Origin: Saccopteryx bilineata
Taxonomy: Eukaryota; Chordata; Mammalia; Chiroptera; Emballonuridae
NCBI RefSeq assembly: GCF_036850765.1
Contig: NC_089491.1
Coordinates: 129,572,266-129,636,265, forward strand
Length of the DNA stretch: 64,000 bases
Direction of reading: 5' to 3'
Of the stretch, positions 55,001 through 64,000 are shown piece by piece. Positions within the stretch are counted from its first letter, which is position 1. Each line of letters begins with the position of its first letter. Both the position numbers and the translations under genes were made by a program. The notes beneath the pieces were generated by a model, which worked only from the letters and a program-made list of their open reading frames with translations, was not told the DNA's origin and did no database searches.

Positions 55001-56485
55001 TCAATTTTGTTGATCTTTTCAAAGAACCAGCTCCTTGTTTTATGGATTTTTTTCTATAGTTTTTCTGTTCTCTATTTCATTTATTTCTGCTCTGATTTTT
55101 ATTATCTCCTTTCTTCGGCTGGTTTTGGGTTGTCTTTGTTCTTCTTTTTCTAGTTCCTTAAGGTGTGAAGTTAAGTGGTTTACTTCGGCTCTCTCTTGTT
55201 TGTTCATATAGGCCTGAAGTGATATAAACTTTCCTCTTATTACTGCTTTTGCTGCATCCCAGAGATTCTGATATGTCGTATTTTCATTTTCATTTGTCTG
55301 TATATATCTTTTGATCTCTGCGCTTATTTCTTCTTTGACCCATTCATTTTTTAGAAGTATGTTGTTTAGTTTCCACATTTTTGTGGGTTTTTCCCCCTCT
55401 TTTTTGCAGTTGAATTCTAGTTTCAAGGCTTTATGATCAGAAAATATGCTTGGTACAATTTCAATTTTTTTAAATTTGCTGATATTGTCTTTGTGGCCCA
55501 ACATATGGTCAATTCTTGAGAATGTTCCATGTACACTAGAGAAAAATGTGTACTCTGTCGCTTTGGGATGAAGTGTCCTGTAGATGTCTATCACATCCAG
55601 GTGTTCTAGTATTTCGTTTAAGGCCACTATATCTTTATTGATTCTCTGTTTGGATGACCGATCTAGAGCTGTCAGCGGTGTATTGAGGTCTCCAAGTATG
55701 ATTGTATTTTTGTCAGTTTTTGTTTTAAGGTCAATAAGTAGCTGTCTTATATATTTTGGTGCTCCTTGGTTTGGTGCATATATATTAAGGATTGTTATGT
55801 CTTCTTGATTCAACTTTCCCTTAATCATTATGAAATTACCATTTTTGTCTCTGAGTACTTTTTCTGTCTTGTAGTCAGCATTATTAGATATGAGTATTGC
55901 TACACCTGCTTTTTTGGGGGTGTTGTTTGCTTGGAGTATTGTTTTCCAGCCTTTCACTTTGAATTTGTTTTTATCCTTGTTGCTTAGATGTGTTTCTTGT
56001 AGGCAGCATATAGTTGGATTTTCTTTTTTAATCCATTCTGCTACTCTGTGTCTTTTTATTGGTAAGTTTAATCCATTTACATTTAGTGTAATTATTGACA
56101 CTTGTGGGTTCCCTACTGCCATTTTATAAATTGCTTTCTGTTAGTTTTGTATCTTGTTTGATTCTTCTCTTTTGTTTTTCTATCATTTGTTTTTGTTTGT
56201 TTGTGTTCCATACTTCTTTCCTCTGTTGCTACCTTTTTTAAGTCAAGTGTTTTTGTGGTGGTTTTTTCAAGGGTGGTTACCATTAAGTAATGAAAAAGGT
56301 ACCTACCATATTCATTGTAGTACCCTATCTTATGAGTATTTCTGCACTTCATCGTCCTTTGCTACTGTTAATCTCCATCCTCTCCCCCCTTTTTTTCCTT
56401 TGTTGTCACAGTTTAAGTTTGGTTTTATTGTGTTCTTGGTGGAGCTGTTACTTGTGGTGTTGTTTTCTTTTGTTCTTTGAATCTG
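52022..56485 (-). mobile_element. 5'-truncated L1
   Basis: 4,464 bp, bounded by exact 17-bp target duplications AAAGTTTCTTAATTTTA (52005-52021 and 56486-56502). The 3' UTR with a G-rich tract (inverse of the CTCCCTCCCTCC stretch at 52190-52250) and an A-rich tail lie at the low coordinate end. ORF2 follows. About 360 bp of A-rich sequence upstream of ORF2 remains before truncation, and ORF1 is absent. It inserted next to the ERV duplication at 51995. Confidence 0.96.
52295..56122 (-). pseudogene. L1 ORF2 (endonuclease-reverse transcriptase), broken
   Basis: The first frame starts at its own Met (56122) and encodes the whole endonuclease domain: LNVNGLN, QETHL with the catalytic Glu, GDLNTPL (usual form GDFNTPL) and SDHKAL (55040-56122, 360 codons). 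A frameshift near 55040 is followed by the RT domain (53605-54993, 462 codons) with [25 protein letters not shown] text and the catalytic FADD. Further breaks near 53600, 53290 and 52640 precede the Cys segment [14 protein letters not shown] (52645-53283) and the last codons (52295-52564). The family length is about 1,270 residues and all parts are present, so the copy is fairly young but inactive. Confidence 0.95.
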
Positions 56486-56502
56486 AAAGTTTCTTAATTT
56501 TA

Positions 56503-58410
56503 ATAAATATTTAGCATCCAGGAGTATAAGTTCTTTGTATTTGGAGACAGTCCATGCCTGCTTTGTATGGTCATGAGTACTTTCTGTCTCTTGATGGAAA
56601 AGGGCTTCCCAAACCTGACACATCAGAGACGTTTGCTGAGAAGAAAAGTACATAAGTCAAATGGCATTGCCACCAAGAGCACAAGGCTCTGGGTAACTGA
56701 ATAAATCAAGATGCTAGTCCAAGGCTACTAACAACAATGCAGTCATCTTTCCACTAGGTCCCAGCTGTTGCCCTTGTTGTTTAATTTTATGACTTCAAAC
56801 TTTTCTTTTCTGTTGCTAAAATTCTAGCACAGGTATTATTTTTCTTATTCTTAAAGGCACAGAGTTTCAGTAAATATCCTAGCATCTAGTTTTATTATTT
56901 AAATAAATACCTTAAATATCTACTTACAATGTGAGTCCATTACTACCTATCCTGAAGTTTTTCAGAGATATCCCCTATCATCATCTTATCACTGAGATTT
57001 ATTGGTATCTTTCATGTATAAACTGCCCTTTTCATTTTATAGCAGTTGCAGATGTTTAATCTGGCATCTTCTCCAGCTTCAATTAACATGCATAATGCCA
57101 CAGTTTCTTGATTGGCTTCAAAACATTTTCCTGTCTACAAACAGGAAGATAGTTTAAGGTTTCTGGTGGCACATTTCAAGTGATGCTGCTTAATTCATCT
57201 ACAGTTTTCAATATCATGATTATTTCCCATTGATCTGTATAAAGAATCTCTCTGATGTTGCAAGCTGAGAAGCGATCCTTAAAACAAGGAAATTAAAATC
57301 ATGATGGTGCAGTATAGTACGAGACATTCTATTTCACTATGAGTATTAAAATGAGTATGTTAAAGAAAAGCTTAGATGGCATGAAAAGTTAGATAACTCC
57401 TCCTAGGTCATAAAGTTGTTTACTGTGATAGTTGTTGCTTCCTTATTCAGGTTTTTTTTTTATCTGCTCTTAAGTAGAAAAATACTTTTCTTGGCAGTAC
57501 TTATGTATGATTTTTCATGATCTATAAGAAACTTGTCACTTAAAGAGGAATGTTTTTGGAGTAATTTCCATATGATGCCCTTATGCTAAATTAATACAAA
57601 CTGCTCCAAATAAATTTAATATAATAAATGTCTTTTATGTAAAATCTTTTTCAACTCCCCAAATAATAGTGTTTTTAATGCTTGTAGTTACAATAAAATA
57701 TTCAACCTATCTTCATTAAAATATTTTTCCTAATTTTGTTTCTATATGGCTGCTTTTATTGTTGCTTTTAAAAAAATAATTTATATGGTATCAATTGACC
57801 AAATACATACAACAAAGCCAAGGTTTTCTTATTCTCTATTGAATTTGGCTCTGCCTTCACTATCCTTGTCTCCCCAACTTCTGAGGCAATCAGTCAATGA
57901 CTACTTAAAAATTTTAGTTGTAGTTGATGAATTCTGAAAATGAGGTATCTTTTAAAGGACCTTGCTCACAAAAATTATTATAAGAAACACACATGTGATT
58001 TTTCTAAAAAGTCTTCCATTTTCTGGAGCTATATTTACTTTGTTTTCTTGTTATAATTTGCTATTTTTACATAAATTAAAACAATCTGGTATTTGGAAAA
58101 CCAAATATACTGGCTTTTATGTTTATACTATTCTATTTAAAGCTATTTAAAAAAAATTTTAGAAGTATCTGTTCCTCAGAGTAGCCAGGATATATACAGA
58201 AGGTGTAATGAGGCAAACGTTTTGTAAAGAGATAGCTATAAGTGAGTAAGACATAAGGAGACAAATCACTTGGTTGTCACATTGATCTGAATTCTGGGAG
58301 GACATAGATCATAAATTTGAAGGAGAAAGGCAATGTATTTATGCAAATGAATAGTGCTTAAGTCCCTAAAATGCTTCTTGAAATAAATGGGCACAAAAGA
58401 GATTTCTTTA
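56503..58410. other. Intergenic DNA, nothing recognised
   Basis: About 1.9 kb of AT-rich sequence with no gene, RNA or confident repeat. The frame at 56330-56653 crosses the L1 boundary and is chance. Confidence 0.45.
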
Positions 58411-58418
58411 CCCTAAAA

Positions 58419-58779
58419 CAGGGGTCCCCAAACTTTTTACACAGGGGGCCAGTTTACTGTCCCTCAGACCGTTGGAGGGCCGGACTATAACAAAAACTAT
58501 GAACAAATCCCTATGCACACTGCACATATCTTATTTTAAAGTAAAAAAAAAAAAGGGAACAAATACAATATTTAAAATAAAGAACAAGTAAATTTAAATC
58601 AACTAACTGACCAGTATTTCAATGGGAACTATGGGCCTGCTTTTGGCTAATGATGGTCAATGTGCTCCTCTCACTGACCACCAATGAAAGAGGTGCCCCT
58701 TTCGGAAGTGTGGCAGGGGCCGGATAAATGGCCTCAGGGGGCCGCATGCGGCCCGCGGGCCGTAGTTTGGGGATCCCTG
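58419..58779 (+). mobile_element. hAT element, CAGGGGTCCCC family
   Basis: The ends are CAGGGGTCCCCAAAC and GTTTGGGGATCCCTG. The target duplications CCCTAAAA (58411-58418) and TCCTAAAA (58780-58787) differ at one base. At 361 bp, with CpG sites (GGCCCGCGGGCCG) retained, it is one of the less decayed copies. Confidence 0.93.
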
Positions 58780-58787
58780 TCCTAAAA

Positions 58788-59349
58788 CATTCTCACTTTC
58801 ATTCTTGACAGACTTCTGAATTCCTGAGAATTCTAGACTATGGTCTGAAATCAGTGTCTCTTTAAGGGGCAATGCAATGGAGTTTTCACTAAATGTAAAA
58901 TCAGAGAATTCTGGTTTTAAAATAACCCTCGCCTCTTACCAGTTTATCGGTCTTAAGCAAATCATTCAAAGTAAGCCAGTCATCCTGAGCATTAAATTAA
59001 TTGCATCATCTATAAAATAGAGTTTGTTGAAGAAAATCTTCACAGATCTCAAAAAGCACATGACGTATAATAGTGCCATGTAGCCTCAAACAAAAATCCA
59101 TTCCATTTTCTCCATAGAACAGTTTCTCTTTTAGGAGCTAGTGGAAAATATTCCAGTAAAGCATCTAGTAATTTCTGAACATTCTAATGATGGATATTAC
59201 ATAATGTTGTTGTATGTTAAGGCACTAAAGACATAGTTTAGGTTTCACTAAATTTGTAATCAATGTATTTCCAGAAGGAATTAGCAAGATTACACATAAA
59301 TACACAAAATTTTAAATTTCATCTTTGCTACTTAATTTAAGATTTTTAT
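58788..59349. other. Intergenic DNA with possible MIR trace
   Basis: GAGAATTCTGGTTTTAAAAT, CTTAAGCAAATCATTCAA and GCATCATCTATAAAATAGAG (58905-59025) resemble a decayed MIR. No gene. Confidence 0.4.
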
Positions 59350-59475
59350 CTTAGCTAAATAACCTTAGTCATCTCCTTTATCTTTTCTGAGCTTCATCTT
59401 TTCTTCTATAAAGTAAAGAGAATAATCTCAACTCTGATTATACCATAGGGTTATGAAAAAGTAAATTAAATATGT
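59350..59475 (+). mobile_element. MIR SINE fragment
   Basis: TTTCTGAGCTTCATCTTTTC, TTCTATAAAGTAAAGAGAATAA and ATAGGGTTATGAAAAAGTAAA follow the MIR right half in order. Confidence 0.6.
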
Positions 59476-59925
59476 AAAAATTTACTATTATATAACCTAG
59501 AAATTACCTGTATATATGAGTAGAAGCCAAGAGTTTCACATAAACAGTGAATTGCTTTAGTGTCAATGTTTGAAAGAAAGACTGATAAGTAGGTGAGTTT
59601 CATTCATACATCCAAACAGCAATGAAATATTTCAAATACTGATGTAAATACATAAAACATGTCCCCTAATTTCAAGGTATGCACATTCTGGAAAGGATTG
59701 CAGACTCAGTTAATCATGGCCCACAGATATATTATTTTTGTTAATACTTTATTTCATGTTTGAATTAGAAGACCTTTTGCTATACACTTCCTAGTTAAAC
59801 ACAGGCTCAATTTCTCCCCTTCTTGTTATATTAACACACTCTAATCAAACATGGTACCTGTACTTGTTTCACAAAAGCCATGCAACACAGCTACTCCCTT
59901 CCCTTATCCAAATGAACACTGCAGC
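59476..59925. other. AT-rich intergenic DNA, nothing recognised
   Basis: No gene, RNA or confident repeat by eye. Confidence 0.4.
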
Positions 59926-59936
59926 ATATATGCCTT

Positions 59937-60120
59937 TTTAAAAATATTTTTTTTATTTATTATAGAGAGGAAAGTGAGAAGAGAGAGATAGAGTGAAGAG
60001 GGGTGGAGCAGGAAGCATCAACTCCCATTTCTACCTTGACCAGGCAAGTCCAGGGTTTCAAACCAGCAACCTCAGTGTTCCAGGTCAATGATTTATCCAC
60101 TGCACCAGCACAAGTCAGGC
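59937..60120 (-). mobile_element. tRNA-derived bat SINE, older type
   Basis: Minus-strand order: GCCTGACTTGTGCTGGTGCA head, GGTTTGAAACCC, GGTCAAGGTAGAAATGGGAG, a CT-rich stretch and a T-rich tail on the plus strand. The target duplication TATATGCCTT is exact at about 59927-59936 and 60121-60130. Confidence 0.9.
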
Positions 60121-60130
60121 TATATGCCTT

Positions 60131-60549
60131 AGTGATGTTGCCATTTGACTCAAAGGCTACTTTCAAGAACATTTGCTGCCATTCAATCTTTTGGAATAAC
60201 ACTCATATCATCCATTATGTTTATATATTTGTCTCAAAAGCTCCCTCCCCATTTTTTCTATATTCTATGCATATCTCTAAATATTTACTGGATTTTCTGT
60301 ATTTCACCATATTTTTGCCAAAATACAGCCCTGCCGTACAAGATACTCTTCTCTTACATCCTTCTGAGGCCTCTACTCCTCTCAAACTCAACAAACTAAT
60401 TGAGATCTTTATACCAAACTATTCCAGTCATCACTAACTGCTCCTTTTTCTGAATTCCTATAGCATTCCTAATGCCTATACCACAAACTTGGGACTGTAA
60501 CCACATATAAAAACACTTTTTTAGCTATTTCGTATCTTTCTAAAACCTC
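60131..60549. other. Intergenic DNA, nothing recognised
   Basis: The 144-codon frame starting at 60003 runs out of the SINE into AT-rich DNA and has no recognisable motif. I treat it as chance. Confidence 0.5.
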
Positions 60550-60551
60550 AT

Positions 60552-60942
60552 TGTTTTTTGTTTTGTTTTGTTTTGTTTTGTTTGTATTTTTCTGAAGCTG
60601 GAAACGGGGAGAGACAGACAGACTCCCGGGATCCACCCGACACGCCCACCAGGGGCGACGCTCTGCCCACCAGGGGGTGATGCTCTGCCCCTCCGGGGTG
60701 TCACTCTGCCGCGACCAGAGCCACTCTAGCGCCTGGGGCAGAGGCCAAGGAGCCATCCCCAGCGCCTGGGCCACCTTTGCTCCAATGGAGCCTCGGCTGC
60801 GGGAGGGGAAGAGAGAGACAGAGAGGAAGGAGGGGGGGTGAAGAAGCAAATGGGCGCTTCTCCTATGTGCCCTGGCTGGGAATCGAACCCGGGTCCCCGC
60901 ACACCAGGCCGAGGCTCTACCGCTGAGCCAACCGGCCAGGGC
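60552..60942 (-). mobile_element. Ves-type SINE, well preserved
   Basis: On the minus strand it starts GCCCTGGCCGGTTGGCTCAG with GCGGTAGAG and B box GGTTCGATTCCC, keeps the GGAGCAAAGGTGGCCCAGG and CGGCAGAGTGACACCCCGG body and ends in a (TTTTG)n-expanded tail on the plus strand (60550-60581). CpG sites are mostly intact, suggesting a young copy. The target duplication is hard to define in the T-rich flank. Confidence 0.95.
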
Positions 60943-61038
60943 CTGTTATTTTTTTTAAGAGCAGAAATTAGGTCTTACATTCTCTTGTTTCCAGACTTTC
61001 TCCTAGTGAAATCATAGAGAATTCAATAGACAAATGAG

Positions 61039-61391
61039 CACTGGCTGGTTGGCTTTGCGGTAGAGCATTGGCCTGGTGTGTGGATATCCCAGGTTCCATT
61101 CTCGGTCAGGGCACACCAGACACTTCACCCCTCCCTCCCTCCTTTCTCTCTCTTCTCCTCCAGCAGCGATGGCTCAATTAGTTTGAGTGTATGGGTCCCA
61201 GGCACTGAAGATGGTTCCATGGAGCCTCAGCCTCAGGTGTTAAAAATAGTTCAATTTAAGCATGACTCCAAATGGGAAGAGCATCAGCCCCAGACAACAG
61301 TTGCCAGATAGATCCCAGTCAAGGCACATGTGGGAGTCTGTCTATCTCTTCTTCTCTCACTTGGAAAAGAAGAAGAAGAAAAAAAAAGATA
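61039..61391 (+). mobile_element. Ves-related SINE, diverged, alternative body
   Basis: The head is CTGGCTGGTTGGCTTTGCGG, the B box GGTTCCATTCTCGG, and the body GGCTCAATTAGTTTGAGTG is like that of the copy at 31660. It ends in GAAGAAGAAGAAAAAAAAAG. The target duplication AATAGACAAATGAG is exact at 61025-61038 and 61392-61405. Confidence 0.93.
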
Positions 61392-61405
61392 AATAGACAA
61401 ATGAG

Positions 61406-62089
61406 CAGTGACAGATAACAAACTGTGTCCAAAATTCATGGTGTGACTCTATGAAGAAATGGAGAGAGTAATCAGCAAAAAGCCAAGAGAAATGCAGCTG
61501 GTAAAATTTAAGGCAAGCAGATGGACAGCTGGTATTCATGAAACCTCACAGTAAACTTTCAGTCTAGTCATGATAACATGACAATGATAAAAAAGAATAA
61601 TGAGAGTTGACTGCAAAGGGCCAGTTATTAGAATGATTATTTAGTCAATGAGAAGTGTTTCCTTGCTTTATTATATTTTTTAAAGAAATAAAGTGTACTT
61701 GATAAAATAACCAAAATCTCAGTTGCAAAAACTACAAGACAGATTTGATATTTGGTCATATAGTAATGTCCATAAAAATCTCCCATCAGCCACACTCTCA
61801 AAATTTAACCTGGTTCTTGCACATATTTCAGGGTGAGACCAAAGACAGCATTAACAGACTCCCTTACTCATGTTAGAGGAGTTTCATTCAACCCCATCGT
61901 ATTTCTTTAGCAAGAGCAAGTTTACCATTTATTAATCAAGAAATTAATCCAAGAAGTACACAAGGTTATAAAATTAAAACTGTGATAAGCTATATAAAAA
62001 AGCCGATGATGTTATTAAGTTTCTAAACTGGGCATTTACTCACTTGTGCATGCCAGAGAAATTACCCTGAAAAAAATAATTTGAATTGA
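61406..62089. other. AT-rich intergenic DNA, nothing recognised
   Basis: No gene, RNA or confident repeat by eye. Confidence 0.4.
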
Positions 62090-62962
62090 AATATGAAGAA
62101 GTAAAAAGTTAAGTGGTGGGAAAGATAAAATAGGAAGGAAGCATTCAGGCAGAGGAAGAGTATATAAGCCTCATTCAAAGGCAAGTAAGGCTAAGAACTG
62201 AGGGCAAAGGAAGAAAGGAGAAAAAAAAATGAAGTTGTAAGAGTAAACAAGGTAAGGTCCTGAAAGCCTTGTCAAATATTTTGGCCTTACAAATAATAGA
62301 AACTTTGAAGAAAGAGATGCACATCTAAATTTACATTTCATAGAATATTGTGGCTTCAGTGTGAAGAAGGAATTTAATTGTACAATATTGGATATGGGCA
62401 GAATAGTTGGGGACTATTGCACTGGGAAAGAGACAAGACTGTATGGATTAGGCATTGACAGTAGAGATGGAAAGAAAGATTCACTTGAGAAATATTTGGG
62501 ATCTAAAATCTGTTCATGGTGCTGAACTCTCGGAGGAAAGGTGAGGACAATCAATGCTGACACTGGAAACGCTAGAAGAGATAACATGAGCAGGGGCAAC
62601 AATGAGTTCAAAAATGTTTACTGGTAGGTGCCTTCAAGACATCCAAATAGGAATATTAGAAACCTAGTTGGGAATACATTTGTAGAGTCCAAAAGTTTGA
62701 AGACTATAAACTTGTGAGTAGTTTGCATATGTTTGGTAGTAGAATGGTTGAACAACACCTAGACCTATTTTAATTTGCTGAACAGTTTGCTGTATGATGA
62801 GACTTTCTCCCAACAATACATGCCTGCTTGAGTGCATTCAAGAGAGAGCAAGCAGTCGGACTTATTTATAGCTGGAATTTTGTTGGAAGCATATAACAAA
62901 ATATAAAGAGAAGGTATGGAATTGGTAGTCTTATTAAGAGTGTATTGAAATTTGGATTGTAG
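62090..62962 (+). repeat. Ancient mammalian interspersed repeat
   Basis: GGCAAGTAAGGCTAAGAACTG, CTGAAAGCCTTGTCAAATAT, TTTGGCCTTACAAATAATAG, AGGCATTGACAGTAGAGATGG and CTTGAGAAATATTTGGGATC resemble the repeat type at 582-830. It is noncoding and strongly diverged, and continues past the SINE at 62963 to about 63560 with AGTTACAGGTGGCATGGCAG-like text. Confidence 0.45.
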
Positions 62963-63361
62963 GCCCTGGCTGGTTGGCTCAGCGGTAGAGCGTCGGCCTA
63001 GCGTGCGGAGGACCCGGGTTCGATTCCCGGCCAGGGCACATAGGAGAAGCGCCCATTTGCTTCTCCACCCCTCCACCGCGCTTTCCTCTCTGTCTCTCTC
63101 TTCCCCTCCCGCAGCCGAGGCTCCATTGGAGCAAAGATGGCCCGGGCGCTGGGGATGGCTCTGTGGCCTCTGCCTCAGGCGCTAGAGTGGCTCTGGTCGC
63201 AATATGGCGATGCCCAGGATGGGCAGAGCATCGCCCCCTGGGGGGCAGAGCACCGCCCCTGGTGGGCGTGCCGGGTGGATCCCGGTCGGGCGCATGCGGG
63301 AGTCTGTCTGACTGTCTCTCCCTGTTTCCAGCTTCAGAAAAATGAAAAAAAAAAAAGAAAA
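62963..63361 (+). mobile_element. Ves SINE, best preserved copy
   Basis: Full structure: GCCCTGGCTGGTTGGCTCAG with A box and B box (GGGTTCGATTCCCGG) as in a tRNA-derived RNA polymerase III promoter, CTTCTCCACCCCTCCACCG, CCATTGGAGCAAAGATGG, GGCGCTAGAGTGGCTCTGG, GGTGGATCCCGGTCGGGCGC, and GCTTCAGAAAAATG with an A-rich tail. Most CpG sites are intact. The target duplication GAAATTTGGATTGTAG (16 bp) is exact at 62947-62962 and 63362-63377. It is the youngest-looking SINE here. Confidence 0.97.
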
Positions 63362-63377
63362 GAAATTTGGATTGTAG

Positions 63378-64000
63378 ACTCTAATGGAATTGGAGACATC
63401 TGAAGGCAGGGAAGTAAGAAAAGTGGTCAGCGGACTTGAGACACCGATGAAGTTCAAAAACAGTTGGAATGGGAGAAGTTTGAGATCAGAGTGGGGTGTG
63501 CTTTAATTCTGATTGAAGATGAAATAGTTACAGGTGGCATGGCAGTATGGTGCTCATTGGAATAAATGTGGTGGTAGAGTGAAAAGAAACCCTTCGGCAG
63601 TGAGGTCAAGGAGCTGAGAAGCTAGCCACATGTTGAAGATTTCATGACCACAAAGCGATGAAGAGGAAGAGTAAAGGGTTATGAAAATAAAATCACAAAG
63701 GTTATTTCTTTGTTTAAAAATATCAAAGAAACAAGAGCATATGCTGTTCTACAAATTTTAAAGAAATTTTACAATAAACATTTTGGAGTTTCTCAGGTTT
63801 GAATTTCGGTGTCAAATATTTGTACATCAGAACCTAAAGCTTTTCTATATTTTGTATGCCAGCTGATGTTACATTCATGTGTCTCATTATTACAAAAAAA
63901 TAAAATATAGCACAGAAAAATATCTATTTGGACAGTTTTAATAATTATAAATCAGTAAAGACAGTCAAAAGATATTTTCTAGTCGGCACTTGGACAGAGA
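63378..64000. other. Old repeat continuation and AT-rich intergenic DNA
   Basis: To about 63560 the sequence seems to continue the ancient repeat of 62090-62962; beyond that nothing is recognised. Confidence 0.35.

Noticed and set aside
60003..60437. 144-codon plus-strand frame
   Set aside because: Its first third is antisense of a SINE, the rest is AT-rich DNA without motif.
62963..63040. A functional tRNA gene
   Set aside because: The A and B boxes resemble a tRNA, but the sequence continues as the Ves SINE body with tail and target duplication.

Overview
This is a repeat-dominated stretch of a mammalian nuclear genome, almost certainly a bat. The tRNA-derived SINEs whose head reads GGCTGGTTGGCTCAGCGGTA, with a B box like GGTTCGATTCCCGG, are of the bat Ves type. 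A second bat-style tRNA SINE group, many short hAT elements with clean 8-bp target duplications, and L1 copies are interleaved with them. I find no intact host protein-coding gene. Nearly all open reading frames are fragments of transposons, chance frames or one processed pseudogene.

Layout. 1-840: SINE, a hAT copy and an ancient repeat. 840-6140: T/G-rich and partly GC-rich minisatellite-like DNA with a diverged duplication of about 1.73 kb, ending in a tract of degenerate TTAGGG-like words. 6.1-26.8 kb: AT-rich intergenic DNA with L2, MIR and old L1 remnants, SINEs, several hAT elements (one inside a SINE and itself carrying a SINE, one a 140-bp near-perfect palindrome) and four LTR-like stretches. 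26.8-31.5 kb: an L1 with a 5' inversion (twin priming) bounded by 14-bp target duplications, next to an RPL17 processed pseudogene on the minus strand; the pseudogene is interrupted by a 35-nt U2 snRNA 5' fragment and by a SINE. 32-40.3 kb: a pogo-type DNA transposon remnant and an older L1, both interrupting an L1/HAL1-like fragment, plus a short provirus with two non-matching LTRs and a solo LTR nested inside another LTR. 40.3-44.7 kb: AT-rich DNA, a GGAA array and one solo LTR. 44.7-52.0 kb: a minus-strand endogenous retrovirus containing a plus-strand copy of the same family, which in turn contains two nested hAT elements and a solo LTR. 52.0-56.5 kb: a 5'-truncated minus-strand L1 with nearly the whole ORF2 in broken frames, bounded by 17-bp duplications. 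56.5-64 kb: intergenic DNA with SINEs, one hAT and an ancient repeat.

The most interesting system is the retroviral family at 34.6-37.6 and 44.7-52.0 kb. It has a serine-tRNA-like primer binding site, a polypurine tract, LTRs ending TG...CA, 5-bp target duplications and a coiled-coil-coding gag-like region built from 81-84-bp units. I see no polymerase region. It looks like a non-autonomous family related to class III ERVs, with at least two LTR types sharing one internal region. Insertion order can be read directly from the nesting. All identifications were made by eye from sequence; no database search was run.
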